Shown: positions 45,457 through 53,762, numbered from the stretch's first letter. The stretch: 64,000 nucleotides of DNA from UBA1924 sp963976625 (GCA_963976625.1 CAXBLA010000012.1:1-64000); one strand, 5' to 3'. A program made the numbers and translations. Notes: a model not told the origin generated them from the letters alone.

Positions 45457-47027
45457 GCCTGCCCCGCACTCGTCGAGTGACGCAATCGGCGCTCACGCAA
45501 GGCCGAGCGTGCGTGCTCGCGATCGTCGAAGTGCACGGAGCGCACGCCGCCCATGCCGTCGGGGGAGATTTGCTCGGTTTCATGCCCCTTACCAGCGATC
45601 ACGATCACATCGCACGGGTTGGCATTGGACACCGCAAAAGCGATGGCCTGCGATCGGTCGGACTGCACGCTCACTTTGTGCATCTTCGATTCATCGATGC
45701 CTGTTCTGATCTCGTCAATGATGCGACTGGGCGGCTCCCTTCGCGGATTATCGCTCGTGATCACCGCGCGGTCGGCGATCGTTGAGACCACCGTTCCCAT
45801 GCGTGCACGCTTGCTCGTGTCCCGATCGCCGCCGCAGCCGAAGATGCACCAGAGTTGCGAGCCACTATCAAGGACCCCGCGCACAGCGCCCAGCACACTC
45901 GCGAGCGCGTCGTCTGTGTGCGCAAAGTCCACGAATACTTTGACATCGTCCTCGCCCCCATGCACCCGTTCGAGCCGACCGGGCGCGAGCTTGAGGTGCG
46001 CCAGTTCTTCCGTGATCTCGCCCAGAATCGTTTCTTGATCCAGCCCGGCACGCGTCAACGCATGCTGAGCGATTAGCACCGCCTGGTGCGTGTTGGTCGC
46101 GTTGTATCCACCGAAGATCGGGACCCGCGAACGGATCTCGCCCATCGGCGTCGTCATCGTCAGTGTCATGCCCCCGATGGACTCGTCGCTGATTCGTACG
46201 CACTGGCCATCGACGCAGCGCACGATCTGTGCGCTCTTCGGGCACGCGTCGATCATGCGTTGGCTCGATCCATGTGCATCGTCGGGTCGCTCGCCGATCG
46301 CCGCCAACCCGTCGGCTTTAAGCAACCCGAACAGCTTGGCCTTGGACTGCAGGTAGTGCTTGATGGTCTGGTGGTAGTCCAGATGATCGCCAGTGAGGTT
46401 CGTAAAGGCGCACGCATCGAAGCGCATCGCATCGACGCGCCCCTGATCGAGCGCATGGCTCGACACCTCCATCACCACCGCCTTGCACCCGTGCTCGCGC
46501 ATCGTCGCCAGCGTTCGGCTCAGCTCCACCGCCGGCGGCGTCGTCATCGTGGCTCTTGCGCACTCGCGCCCGTCGTCAATCTCCACCGTGCCGATCAAGC
46601 CGCACCGGACACCCGCGGCTTCGATCAACTGATGGGCCATGTGCGTGATGGTCGTCTTGCCATTGGTCCCAGTGATACCCGCAATCAGCAGCTCATCGCC
46701 CGGGTTGCCATAGAACCGCTCGGCGATCAATGCACCGTCCCGTGTGATCTGCTCGCTGACGAACACCGCGACCTTACTGGCCATTGCCGGGTCGAGCTCG
46801 TCGAGCACATCCGCCCGATCCGTGATGATCGCCACCGCCCCGCACTGGATCGCCGGCTCGATATACCGACACCCGTCAGCCTGCGTCCCCCGGCGGGCGA
46901 TGAAAAGCGAGCCGGGCACGGCCGTGCGCGAGTCCTCGGTCAGATCGCAGATACGGATCGCCCCCGCGTCAGCGCCCTCGCTCACACAATGAACATCCAA
47001 ACCAGCAATCAGATCAGCAAGTATCAA
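45453..47027 (-). CDS. murE: UDP-N-acetylmuramoyl-tripeptide synthetase (meso-diaminopimelate type)
   Basis: 524 aa from a TTG start at 47027, chosen because GGGAAG lies 6 nt upstream. MurE adds the third stem residue to UDP-MurNAc-L-Ala-D-Glu. Motifs: LTEDSRTAVPGSLFIARRGTQ, P-loop IAGITGTNGKTTITHM, TTPPAVELSRTL, MEVSSHALDQGRVDAMRFD, FTNLTGDHLDYH with the carbamylated Lys region YLQSKAKLF, and the specificity loop DNPRREPP. DNPR points to meso-diaminopimelate rather than lysine, so the wall, if made, is of A1-gamma chemistry. First gene of the murE-murF-mraY unit. Confidence 0.95.
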   Translation of the reverse strand: MILADLIAGLDVHCVSEGADAGAIRICDLTEDSRTAVPGSLFIARRGTQADGCRYIEPAIQCGAVAIITDRADVLDELDPAMASKVAVFVSEQITRDGALIAERFYGNPGDELLIAGITGTNGKTTITHMAHQLIEAAGVRCGLIGTVEIDDGRECARATMTTPPAVELSRTLATMREHGCKAVVMEVSSHALDQGRVDAMRFDACAFTNLTGDHLDYHQTIKHYLQSKAKLFGLLKADGLAAIGERPDDAHGSSQRMIDACPKSAQIVRCVDGQCVRISDESIGGMTLTMTTPMGEIRSRVPIFGGYNATNTHQAVLIAQHALTRAGLDQETILGEITEELAHLKLAPGRLERVHGGEDDVKVFVDFAHTDDALASVLGAVRGVLDSGSQLWCIFGCGGDRDTSKRARMGTVVSTIADRAVITSDNPRREPPSRIIDEIRTGIDESKMHKVSVQSDRSQAIAFAVSNANPCDVIVIAGKGHETEQISPDGMGGVRSVHFDDREHARSALRERRLRHSTSAGQA

Positions 47028-47107
47028 TGCGGCTTCCCTTCACAATCAACTGACCCTGTATCGTCAAAGTGCCCGCCTACAGGCTACAAATAGCTTCCCC
47101 AACACTG

Positions 47108-48271
47108 CTAGGGAAGGATCAGCATCGCGTCGCCGTAGCTAAAGAATCGATACCGTTCTTCGATCGCAATCCGGTAGATGGCTTGGATGCGTGAGAGCCC
47201 GTCGATCTCGCCAGGCACCTCGAGCATGGCCGCCACCATCGCCAGCAGCGTCGAACGCGGCAGATGAAAGTTCGTCACCATCCCATCGACCCACCGCCAG
47301 CGATAGCCCGGCTGGATCAAGATCCGCGTCGAGTGCATGCTCGGCATCGGCTCGCCCTGTTCGTTCTCTTCGTTCTCTTCATGCAGCTGCCCGAAGCTCT
47401 CCAGCGTCCGGGCGCTCGTCGAGCCGACCGCGAAGGTCCGCCCGCCATCGCTGCGGGGGAAAAGATCCGCCGCACTGCCCATCGAGCACCACTCTGCATG
47501 CATTGGATGCTCATCGAGCGTGTCGCTCTCGACAGGCTTAAAAGTCCCCGCACCCACATGCAGCACCACCTCGCTTGTGCGCACAGACCGGGCCTTGAGC
47601 CCATCGAGCACCGCGGGCGTGAAGTGCAGCCCAGCCGTCGGGGCAGCCACCGACCCGAGCTCATCGTCCGAGGCGTACACCGTCTGGTAGTGGGCCCGAT
47701 CGAAAGCGTCGCCGGGCGATTGATCCCGCGTCTTGCGCTGCGCCAAAATGTACGGCGGCAACGGCGTATGCCCCGCCCGATCGAGCATGGCCTCGCTTGA
47801 ACACTCGCCCGAACCATCCCCAACCACCCGCAAACGCCACGCGCCGGGGCCCTCGGGGGCGAACCGCTCGATCAGCTCGACCGCGATGTCGGTTTCTTGT
47901 CCGCTCGCATCGATCAATCGGTATCGTTTGCCGGGCTTGGCCCGCTTGGCTTTGACCATCGCGATCCAGACGGGGCAGTCTCCCTCTGGCTCATCCGATC
48001 GAAGATACAACCCCTCGAACTTGCTCCCGAACTCGATGTTGACCCCGATCAGGCGGGCCGGCACCACACGCGAGCGGTTGAAGACCATCAGGTCATTTGG
48101 CGAGAGCAATCCGGGCAACTCCGAGAACACCCGGTGTTCGAGCCGCGATGGGTCCGAGCGCGACACCACCAGCAGGCGCGATGAATCCCGAGGTTCAGCA
48201 GGGGTCGTCGCGATCAGCTCCTTGGGGAGCTCGAAATCGAGGTCATCGGTCTGGATCGTGCGGGTGCTCAT
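47108..48271 (-). CDS. queA: S-adenosylmethionine:tRNA ribosyltransferase-isomerase
   Basis: 387 aa from ATG 48271. QueA transfers and rearranges the ribose of SAM onto preQ1 in tRNA to give epoxyqueuosine. Signatures: LDFELPKELIATTPAEPRDSSRLLV at the N-terminus (given in part), DLMVFNRSRVVPARLIG, GHTPLPPYI, YQTVYA, GSVAAPTAGLHFTPAVLDGL, LHVGAGTFKPV and MVTNFHLPRSTLLAMVAAM. An insertion with several Glu (HEENEENEQGEP) is lineage-specific. No Shine-Dalgarno; TATCAT (48280-48285, minus) is 8 nt upstream. Other queuosine genes are not in the window. Confidence 0.96.
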   Translation of the reverse strand: MSTRTIQTDDLDFELPKELIATTPAEPRDSSRLLVVSRSDPSRLEHRVFSELPGLLSPNDLMVFNRSRVVPARLIGVNIEFGSKFEGLYLRSDEPEGDCPVWIAMVKAKRAKPGKRYRLIDASGQETDIAVELIERFAPEGPGAWRLRVVGDGSGECSSEAMLDRAGHTPLPPYILAQRKTRDQSPGDAFDRAHYQTVYASDDELGSVAAPTAGLHFTPAVLDGLKARSVRTSEVVLHVGAGTFKPVESDTLDEHPMHAEWCSMGSAADLFPRSDGGRTFAVGSTSARTLESFGQLHEENEENEQGEPMPSMHSTRILIQPGYRWRWVDGMVTNFHLPRSTLLAMVAAMLEVPGEIDGLSRIQAIYRIAIEERYRFFSYGDAMLILP

Positions 48272-48279
48272 CGGGGTGG

Positions 48280-48285
48280 ATGATA
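48280..48285 (-). promoter_or_regulatory. -10 box 8 nt from the queA start
   Basis: TATCAT on the minus strand followed by CCACCCCG and ATG; the mRNA would have a leader of at most a few nucleotides. Confidence 0.45.
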
Positions 48286-48423
48286 CGCACACCCGCCGTT
48301 GCACCCACGCCACACGCCCGAACAACCCGCCCCGCCATCAACACGAAAACCGGATATTGGAGCGATCCGCCGGTTCTTTCCGGACTACACCCTCCGGCAC
48401 CGGGCGTGCAACTCCTTCTGGCG

Positions 48424-48771
48424 ATGAGCATCGCAAGAATGGACAGCACGATCAACCCGAGCCATCTGGTGACCCCAGATCGGACCGTTGTGCCGATGCC
48501 CAAGCCCTTCGATGCCCCGCCCGGGCAGGTGCCGTTCCATCGGATGCTCCGTGCTGAAAACTTAGCCGAGAACCAGACCAAAGTTTACGATGCCACCAAG
48601 ATCAATCGCCCCTGCGATTGCTACGAGCCGAGCAACGCATCCCTATCCACCGCCCCCAAGCTCGGCGAGGTGCTCCCGGTATCCACGCCAGCATCCCAGA
48701 TGGCCCCAAGTCCATCGCCCGCCCAGCCCGTCGGCCCACAAACCGGACGAATGATCGACATCACGATCTAA
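48424..48771 (+). CDS. Small Pro/Ser-rich hypothetical protein
   Basis: 115 aa from ATG 48424 (an alternative ATG is at 48439). No signal peptide or membrane segment. The N-terminal half has a possibly conserved stretch (PGQVPFHRMLRAENLAENQTKVYDATKI, broken after AENLAEN) and a CDCYEP Cys pair; the C-terminal half is disordered (MAPSPSPAQPVGPQ) and ends TGRMIDITI. Family unknown. It is divergent from queA and followed by a 7-bp-stem hairpin. Codon use fits the surrounding genes, which favours it being real. Confidence 0.6.
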   Translation: MSIARMDSTINPSHLVTPDRTVVPMPKPFDAPPGQVPFHRMLRAENLAENQTKVYDATKINRPCDCYEPSNASLSTAPKLGEVLPVSTPASQMAPSPSPAQPVGPQTGRMIDITI

Positions 48772-48817
48772 TCGACGCCGACCAGCCCTATTCCAATTCA
48801 GTTTCTCGCAGAATCCC

Positions 48818-48840
48818 CCCGCGTTGCCCTTCCACGCGGG
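48818..48840 (+). terminator. Hairpin, possible terminator without U-tract
   Basis: CCCGCGT (48818-48824) pairs with ACGCGGG (48834-48840) across a 9-nt loop. No T-run follows, so termination would need help from another factor; it may instead be part of the promoter region. Confidence 0.4.
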
Positions 48841-48851
48841 ATGCTCTACCA

Positions 48852-48857
48852 TACAAT
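48852..48857 (+). promoter_or_regulatory. -10 box for the lipoprotein-dprA unit
   Basis: TACAAT, about 50 nt ahead of the ATG at 48910; an overlapping TACCAT starts at 48847. The -35 region falls in the hairpin at 48818-48840 and is not recognisable. Confidence 0.4.
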
Positions 48858-48909
48858 AGACAAACACACGATCTCTGCGTGTGTGGGATACTCTCGGGGA
48901 ACGCTCACT

Positions 48910-49374
48910 ATGAATACGCTCAGGCCAATGTGGATGACGGTATCGGTATGGACGATCGCTCTCTTGCTCGTGCTGGGCACCGTGGTCATCGCCAGCGGCT
49001 GCTCGGTCTGGGAGAGCCGACCCCGACTACGCAAGCAGAAGATCAGCATGAACGAACCCGTCGATCAGATCCCGCCCATCCGCCTCGACGCCCTCAACGA
49101 ACACCACATGCTGGTGATGCAGGCCCCCCACTCGGGCTGGTCGTTCGCGATCGAGAAAGACGAACGCATCCCCGATGGTAAGCGCCTGTTCATCACGGTC
49201 CGTCGCCCCAACCCGACCTTCCTGTACCCGCAGATGATCGTCGAGAAGAACCTGCTCACGGACATCCCGATCGAGACCTCGATCGAGCTCTACGCCCGGA
49301 TCTTGGATCACGACGAGAAATCCGCAGGCAAGGGCTACGGATTGCTCACTCCCGTCGAGCAGTTTGAGCACTAG
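48910..49374 (+). CDS. Small lipoprotein, hypothetical
   Basis: 154 aa from ATG 48910. A lipoprotein signal peptide: hydrophobic core VWTIALLLVLGTVVIASGC with lipobox ASGC, so the mature protein starts at Cys31 and is lipid-anchored. The mature part is a small alpha/beta domain with no family I recognise (ALNEHHMLVMQAPHSGW, KRLFITVRRPNPTFL, LTDIPIETSIELYARILDH). It ends two bases before dprA, so the two are co-transcribed, although no functional link is evident. Confidence 0.8.
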   Translation: MNTLRPMWMTVSVWTIALLLVLGTVVIASGCSVWESRPRLRKQKISMNEPVDQIPPIRLDALNEHHMLVMQAPHSGWSFAIEKDERIPDGKRLFITVRRPNPTFLYPQMIVEKNLLTDIPIETSIELYARILDHDEKSAGKGYGLLTPVEQFEH

Positions 49375-49376
49375 GG

Positions 49377-50627
49377 ATGCCCGGGGATCGTCCACAACCT
49401 GACGACACGCGTGCTCCGTCGCCGGGCGATTGCTCCGCGAACGGGCGATCGATGCTCGCCTTGACGATGGTGCCCGGGCTCGGGCCGATCCGGATCGCCA
49501 AGCTCATCGAGGCGCTGGGCTCACCCGAAGCGGTGCTGGGCGCGACGACCTCGCAGTTCGCCCGTGTGCCGGGCATCGGCAATACCACGGCCGCGAGCAT
49601 CGCACAGCACCTGCACCGCTCGATCGAACGCGTGGACGAAGCGCTCGAAAAAATTGCCAAGGTCGGTGCCCATGTGGTGTCGATCGGCGATCCGCAGTAC
49701 CCGCCGATGCTCGCCCAGACGCCCAGCGCCCCGCCCATCCTGATGGTCCGCGGGCGCCTCGATCATTCGGCGACCCACAAATACACCGTCTCGATCGTCG
49801 GCTCGCGTTCGTGCAGCGTGTATGGATCTGAACAAGCGACCCGGTTTGGTCATGCCTTCGCCAGCGCAGGGCTGACAGTGGTCTCGGGCGGGGCACGCGG
49901 GATCGACACTTGCGCCCATCGCGGGGCCCTGAGCGGTGGCGGCTCCACGATCGTCGTCATGGGTTGCGGCCTCGCTCATGCCTATCCGCCCGAGAACGCC
50001 AACCTCTTTGACGAAGTCGTCGCCACCGGCGGCGCGATCATTTCGGAGCTGCCCGTGCACACGCCCCCGGACGCCAAGAACTTCCCGGCGCGCAATCGGA
50101 TTATCTCCGGGCTCAGCCTCGGGGTGGTGGTGATCGAAGCCGGGCTCAAATCCGGCGCCCTCATCACGGCCCGCCACGCCAACGAGGACCACGGGCGCGA
50201 GGTCATGGGTGTGCCCGGGCGGATCGATTCCCCCGCCAGCGCGGGCTCGAACCAACTGCTCAAAGACGGCGCCCATCTCGTGACCGACCCGAGCGATGTG
50301 ATCTCGATTCTGGAGCGCGACGCGTATCATTTATACAGCGGCTCGCACGAGGCCAAAACGAAAGACCCAACCAGCAGCACGGCCCAGCCCGCGCTCTTTG
50401 AGAAACCGACACCGAACACATCAACGCTTCCGCCCGCCCCCACCCCGATCGGGGATGTGGACGACGCCACCCGCGCGCTGCTCGAAGCGCTCGATGAGCC
50501 GAGGACTGGCGACGAACTGGCCGAGCGATTGGGCCTGAATCCGGGTGATCTGCGATCCAAACTGACGATGCTTGAGATCCAGGGGCGCGTGCAGCGGGCC
50601 GGGAGTCGGTTCAAACGCGTCCGATAA
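49377..50627 (+). CDS. dprA: DNA-processing protein A (DprA/Smf)
   Basis: 416 aa. DprA binds incoming single-stranded DNA and loads RecA in natural transformation. An N-terminal helix-hairpin region (MVPGLGPIRIAKLIEALGS; GTTS-QFARVPGIGNTTAASI) precedes the Rossmann core with YTVSIVGSRSCSVYG, VVSGGARGIDTCAHRGAL, VMGCGLAHAYPPEN, ISELPVHTPPDAKNFPARNRIISGL (given in part) and GVPGRIDSPASAGSN. The C-terminal winged-helix domain (DELAERLGLNPGDLRSKLTMLEIQGRV, in part) is present, linked by a Pro-rich spacer. The first 25 residues are not conserved; Met26 could also be the start. It stands immediately before the lexA unit. Confidence 0.94.
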   Translation: MPGDRPQPDDTRAPSPGDCSANGRSMLALTMVPGLGPIRIAKLIEALGSPEAVLGATTSQFARVPGIGNTTAASIAQHLHRSIERVDEALEKIAKVGAHVVSIGDPQYPPMLAQTPSAPPILMVRGRLDHSATHKYTVSIVGSRSCSVYGSEQATRFGHAFASAGLTVVSGGARGIDTCAHRGALSGGGSTIVVMGCGLAHAYPPENANLFDEVVATGGAIISELPVHTPPDAKNFPARNRIISGLSLGVVVIEAGLKSGALITARHANEDHGREVMGVPGRIDSPASAGSNQLLKDGAHLVTDPSDVISILERDAYHLYSGSHEAKTKDPTSSTAQPALFEKPTPNTSTLPPAPTPIGDVDDATRALLEALDEPRTGDELAERLGLNPGDLRSKLTMLEIQGRVQRAGSRFKRVR

Positions 50628-50682
50628 ACACAGACTTGGGTTCATTGGCCAAGTTTGCGCATGGTTTTTGTATGGGCGAAAT

Positions 50683-50698
50683 CGCTCATTCTTGAGCG
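50683..50698. promoter_or_regulatory. Palindrome CGCTCA-N4-TGAGCG, candidate operator before the lexA unit
   Basis: Perfect six-base arms with spacer TTCT, 56 nt after the dprA stop and 38 nt upstream of a promoter candidate for the small ORF-lexA unit. A LexA dimer binds such spaced inverted repeats; it could alternatively be a weak dprA terminator, but no U-tract follows. Confidence 0.4.
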
Positions 50699-50735
50699 TT
50701 CCGAGATGTAAATTGCTGAAATCACAGTGTTTTGC

Positions 50736-50764
50736 TTGTCGTCCGGCCCATGATTGGCTATCTT
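50736..50764 (+). promoter_or_regulatory. Candidate sigma70-type promoter of the small ORF-lexA unit
   Basis: TTGTCG (50736-50741), 17 bp, TATCTT (50759-50764). The leader to the ATG at 50882 would be about 110 nt. Confidence 0.4.
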
Positions 50765-50881
50765 ATACCAAACAAACGCTTGAGAAAGACTCATTCATTC
50801 TTCAACAGAGACCCGATCAAACCATGGACAACGCATTGCTTCCAACCCAAGCTCCGCGCCAGAACGATCAGGATACTCGAT

Positions 50882-51541
50882 ATGAACACGCTCCAAGCCC
50901 AACTCAAATCACGCCTTCAATCTCGCCTTCAGGGTCTCGCCGAACTCTTTGTTTCCCAACCCAATCGGGGCTTCATGCCCCAACGCTCAACAACGACGCT
51001 GCTCCAGATCGGGCCCGGGGGCGAGTTCACCAACCAGTACAGCGACCGGACCACCGGGCATGGACGCCTGACCCGCTCAGACTTATCTCAGACCAAACCA
51101 GCACAGCCGACAACCCGCACGGAGATCGTCGGGCTCTTGCAGGTGATGCAATCCAAGCTTCAGTCCCAGCACGACACGCTCGCGCGTGTGCAGCGATCGC
51201 TGGGACAACTCACCGGGACGACTTCAAAGCAGACCGCACGGCCACGCGCAAGCCAGGGCGCATCGCGCGTCCGCTTCCGGATAATCGAATCCTCGCGCTC
51301 GGCTGTACGGACCCAAACCGCTCGAAAGGAAGGGCATGATGAACCTCACACCCAAACAACTCCGCATTCTTCAGTTGATCCGCGATTCCCGAATTCGCCG
51401 TGGCTATTCCCCGACGATGCAAGAGCTCGCCGACGAGATCGGCGTGAGCAAAGTCACGGTGTTCGAGCACGTCGAAGCGCTGATCAAAAAGGGCGCACTC
51501 GTTCGCGAAGCGAACAAGGCTCGCTCTTTGTCGATTGCTGA
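50882..51541 (+). CDS. Small hypothetical protein whose frame runs 206 bp into lexA
   Basis: 219 aa as read. The first 150 or so residues look coded: an N-terminal helix (LQAQLKSRLQSRLQGLAELF), a polar middle and a helix TEIVGLLQVMQSKLQSQHDTLARVQRSLGQL. After about residue 152 the frame runs inside lexA in a different phase and the composition becomes Arg/Asp/Ser-rich noise (RARRRDRREQ), so the natural product may be shorter or a frameshift may have removed a stop. ATG 50882 has a weak AGGA site 11 nt upstream. No family recognised. Its position between dprA and lexA suggests a link to DNA damage or DNA uptake, but that is inference. Confidence 0.5.
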   Translation: MNTLQAQLKSRLQSRLQGLAELFVSQPNRGFMPQRSTTTLLQIGPGGEFTNQYSDRTTGHGRLTRSDLSQTKPAQPTTRTEIVGLLQVMQSKLQSQHDTLARVQRSLGQLTGTTSKQTARPRASQGASRVRFRIIESSRSAVRTQTARKEGHDEPHTQTTPHSSVDPRFPNSPWLFPDDARARRRDRREQSHGVRARRSADQKGRTRSRSEQGSLFVDC

Positions 51542-51950
51542 GGGGATCGCGGTCCCCGACGAGTCTCGCCCGCTCAAGTTCCCGCTGGTGGGCAAGATCG
51601 CCGCGGGCTACCCGATCGAGAAGGTCGCCGACGCCGACGAGATCGACCTGGTCGATTTCCTCTCGACCGTTGATGACGCGAGCTCGACCTTCGCGCTGAT
51701 CGTCGATGGCGAGTCGATGCGTGACGAGGGCATCCTCGATGGAGACCTCGTGCTCCTCGAACGCGCCCAGGTCGCCAACAACGGCGATCGCGTCGTCGCG
51801 CTCCTCGAGGACGGCTCGACCACACTCAAAACCTTCTTCAAGGAAGCCGACCACATCCGCCTGCAGCCCGCGAACCCGGACTTCGAGCCCATCCGTGTGC
51901 AGTTCTGCCAGATCCAGGGGATCGTCAAGGGTGTCGTTCGTCGTTATTGA
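51336..51950 (+). CDS. lexA: LexA repressor
   Basis: 204 aa (ATG 51336; the ATG at 51339 has better spacing to the AAAGGAAGGG Shine-Dalgarno). LexA represses SOS genes and cleaves itself when RecA filaments form. The winged-helix domain has LTPKQLRILQLIRDSR and YSPTMQELADEIGVSKVTVFEHVEAL (given in part); the cleavage site is the Ala-Gly in GKIAAGYPIE; the peptidase domain has the nucleophile Ser in VDGESMRDEGILDGDLVLLE and the catalytic Lys in STTLKTFFKE. All catalytic residues are present. The DNA-recognition helix (VSKVTVFEHV) differs from the E. coli one, so the operator will differ too. Confidence 0.95.
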   Translation: MMNLTPKQLRILQLIRDSRIRRGYSPTMQELADEIGVSKVTVFEHVEALIKKGALVREANKARSLSIAEGIAVPDESRPLKFPLVGKIAAGYPIEKVADADEIDLVDFLSTVDDASSTFALIVDGESMRDEGILDGDLVLLERAQVANNGDRVVALLEDGSTTLKTFFKEADHIRLQPANPDFEPIRVQFCQIQGIVKGVVRRY

Positions 51951-51994
51951 GCGATACCCTGGCGTCATTGATTGATCATCATCTCCATCAAACA

Positions 51995-52027
51995 ACAGCC
52001 GGCAGTGGATCGCCCATTGCCGGCTGT
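51995..52027. terminator. Bidirectional terminator between lexA and the dockerin-type gene
   Basis: A perfect 10-bp stem ACAGCCGGCA (51995-52004) / TGCCGGCTGT (52018-52027) with a 13-nt loop, between two convergent genes. A T-rich stretch follows only on the minus strand, so it works best for the gene ending at 52060. Confidence 0.7.
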
Positions 52028-52059
52028 CAAGTTGAATGGTCTCTGGAATAGTCCGCCTG

Positions 52060-53658
52060 TTATGAGCAGCCCTTGCCGAAGGCATCGAGGAAGGCTGAGA
52101 CATCAAAGAAGTCGAACAAGCCGTCGTTGGTCAGATCAGCCGATGCGTCATCCGCCCCGAATGCGTCTAGGAACGCGGACACATCGAAGAAATCGAGCAG
52201 CCCATCGCCGGTATAGTCCACCCTGCATTCGGGCGGACGCGTCGCGCGATACATGACGCTATCGAGCGTAGCCTGCCCGAAGGTTGTCGCCCCGGGAACC
52301 TCGCCATCGAAGAACGCGATCGCATCGAACATACGCAGGCTCGCATCCATATTGGTGACCTGGTGCGATGCCTCTCCGAGCACGACGCCCGTGGCTGCGT
52401 CTGCGACTGTGGCGCTATACATCCCACGATCGGTGTACATCTCTAGGGTCAGGGTGTACCACTTGTCGACCTCGACGGGGGGCATGACAATCGTGATGTC
52501 CGCGACCAACCCGCCGGCCCCGCGTGTGATAAACAGGTTCCACACCCGCGTGGTCCACGCATAAATCAGGGCCTGCGGGTTCCCGTTGATGTCCGGGTTC
52601 TCCCCGGCCCCGGAGAACCCGACCCCGATCGGCCAGCCCTGGCCCGGGCCAGCGAACCGATCGATGCGCACATCGACGCTCACGGATTGGAAGTCGGCGG
52701 GCGAGACCTCGCGGTAGATCCCCGACGCGCTACGCAAGGCCGCCACGGTCTGGACGGCTTGGGTTGGTTCACCACCGGGGCCAACGGTCTCGATGAGGTT
52801 TGCAGTCGGCGCGGGGACGGTGGGATCGCCCACGCGATCGAAGACATCGTTCCACTGCCCAACCGGGACCGGGCCCACGGCGTAGGACTCGAAATCGTCT
52901 TCGAAGCCCTCGGTGAAGATCGGGGTGTACTCGAGCCGATCAATGGTGGCTTGCCCGTAGGGGCTTGATTTTTCGGTGTCGCCATCAAAGAACACGATGC
53001 TGTTGTACTGATCGCCGACCGGATCCCAGTCGTTGTCGTGGTCGTAGTTATGGATCAAGATGTTGATCAGCTCACCGGTTTGGGCATCGCTGACGCGGGC
53101 CTCGAATCGCCCGCTCTGTGTATCGGCTTCGAGAGAGATGGTGTACCAGGTATTGAGCGTAAAGCGCGGCCCGAAGAGCAGCTGGTCGATCGCCGGTCGT
53201 CCGCCGCCGGGCGCAACAAAGAGCCTCCAGTAGCCGTCGGTCCACGAATAGAGGATCGCCTGCGGGTTGTTGTTTACATCGCCGCTCCCGGAGTATTGAA
53301 CGAACCCGAGCCCCGCGGGCCAGCCCGAGTTGGGGAACGGGAATGCATCGATGCGCACATCCATCGATAGGCGATGGATATCCGCCGGCTCGATATCCGA
53401 GAAGATCCCGTTGGTGCCCGGCTCGCGGAGGGTCTGGAGTGCTCGGGTGGGCTGGCCGGCGGGGTCGGTGGTCTCGATGATCCGCATGGTCGGGATTTCG
53501 GAAGTTGAAGTGTCTGATCGATCACCGATGTCGCCCCAGGCCGAAGCCGGGAAATCGCCAACGGGATACGAATCGAAATCGTCGTTGATAGGTTGGGCGC
53601 ACAGGGTGGACGCAAAGATCGCCGACCCGAGCACGCCAAGAAAGCGTGGGGTGTTCAT
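52060..53658 (-). CDS. Exported protein with two LamG-like domains and C-terminal GC-type dockerin-like module
   Basis: 532 aa. ATG 53658 has GGAGACATC upstream and opens a signal peptide (FLGVLGSAIFASTLCA). Two homologous domains of about 220 residues follow, each with DDFDSYPVGxxPxxxWxD, TxALQTxxxxxxGIxxxxxPAD, VDVRIDxF, WPxGxGF, NPQAxIYxWT, WYTxxLE and FFDG motifs, a concanavalin/LamG-like jelly roll probably binding glycans. The tail is C-RVDYTGDGLLDFFDVSAFL and TNDGLFDFFDVSAFLDAFGKGCS, the same module as at 1093, 17769 and 57054. It is divergent from a winged-helix regulator, with palindromes between them. Likely surface attached. Confidence 0.87.
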   Translation of the reverse strand: MNTPRFLGVLGSAIFASTLCAQPINDDFDSYPVGDFPASAWGDIGDRSDTSTSEIPTMRIIETTDPAGQPTRALQTLREPGTNGIFSDIEPADIHRLSMDVRIDAFPFPNSGWPAGLGFVQYSGSGDVNNNPQAILYSWTDGYWRLFVAPGGGRPAIDQLLFGPRFTLNTWYTISLEADTQSGRFEARVSDAQTGELINILIHNYDHDNDWDPVGDQYNSIVFFDGDTEKSSPYGQATIDRLEYTPIFTEGFEDDFESYAVGPVPVGQWNDVFDRVGDPTVPAPTANLIETVGPGGEPTQAVQTVAALRSASGIYREVSPADFQSVSVDVRIDRFAGPGQGWPIGVGFSGAGENPDINGNPQALIYAWTTRVWNLFITRGAGGLVADITIVMPPVEVDKWYTLTLEMYTDRGMYSATVADAATGVVLGEASHQVTNMDASLRMFDAIAFFDGEVPGATTFGQATLDSVMYRATRPPECRVDYTGDGLLDFFDVSAFLDAFGADDASADLTNDGLFDFFDVSAFLDAFGKGCS

Positions 53659-53710
53659 GATGTCTCCTGGGTAAGTTGTCCGTCAAGCGTACTAGGTGCT
53701 TGCTTGGAAC

Positions 53711-53738
53711 AGCGTATCACATTTATTTGCAATTGCAA
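53711..53738 (-). promoter_or_regulatory. Candidate promoter of the dockerin-type gene overlapping a palindrome
   Basis: Minus strand: TTGCAA (53738-53733), 16 bp, TACGCT (53716-53711). The -35 hexamer is the right half of the palindrome at 53727-53738, so a bound regulator would block it. Confidence 0.4.
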
Positions 53739-53749
53739 CACTTTGCAAA
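53727..53749. promoter_or_regulatory. Operator-like palindromes TTGCAATTGCAA and TTTGCAAA
   Basis: A perfect 12-bp palindrome (53727-53738) and a second 8-bp one with the same TTGCAA core (53742-53749), centred 13 bp apart, lie between the regulator gene (plus) and the dockerin-type gene (minus). Confidence 0.55.
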
Positions 53750-53762
53750 CTAATTAGTCGGC

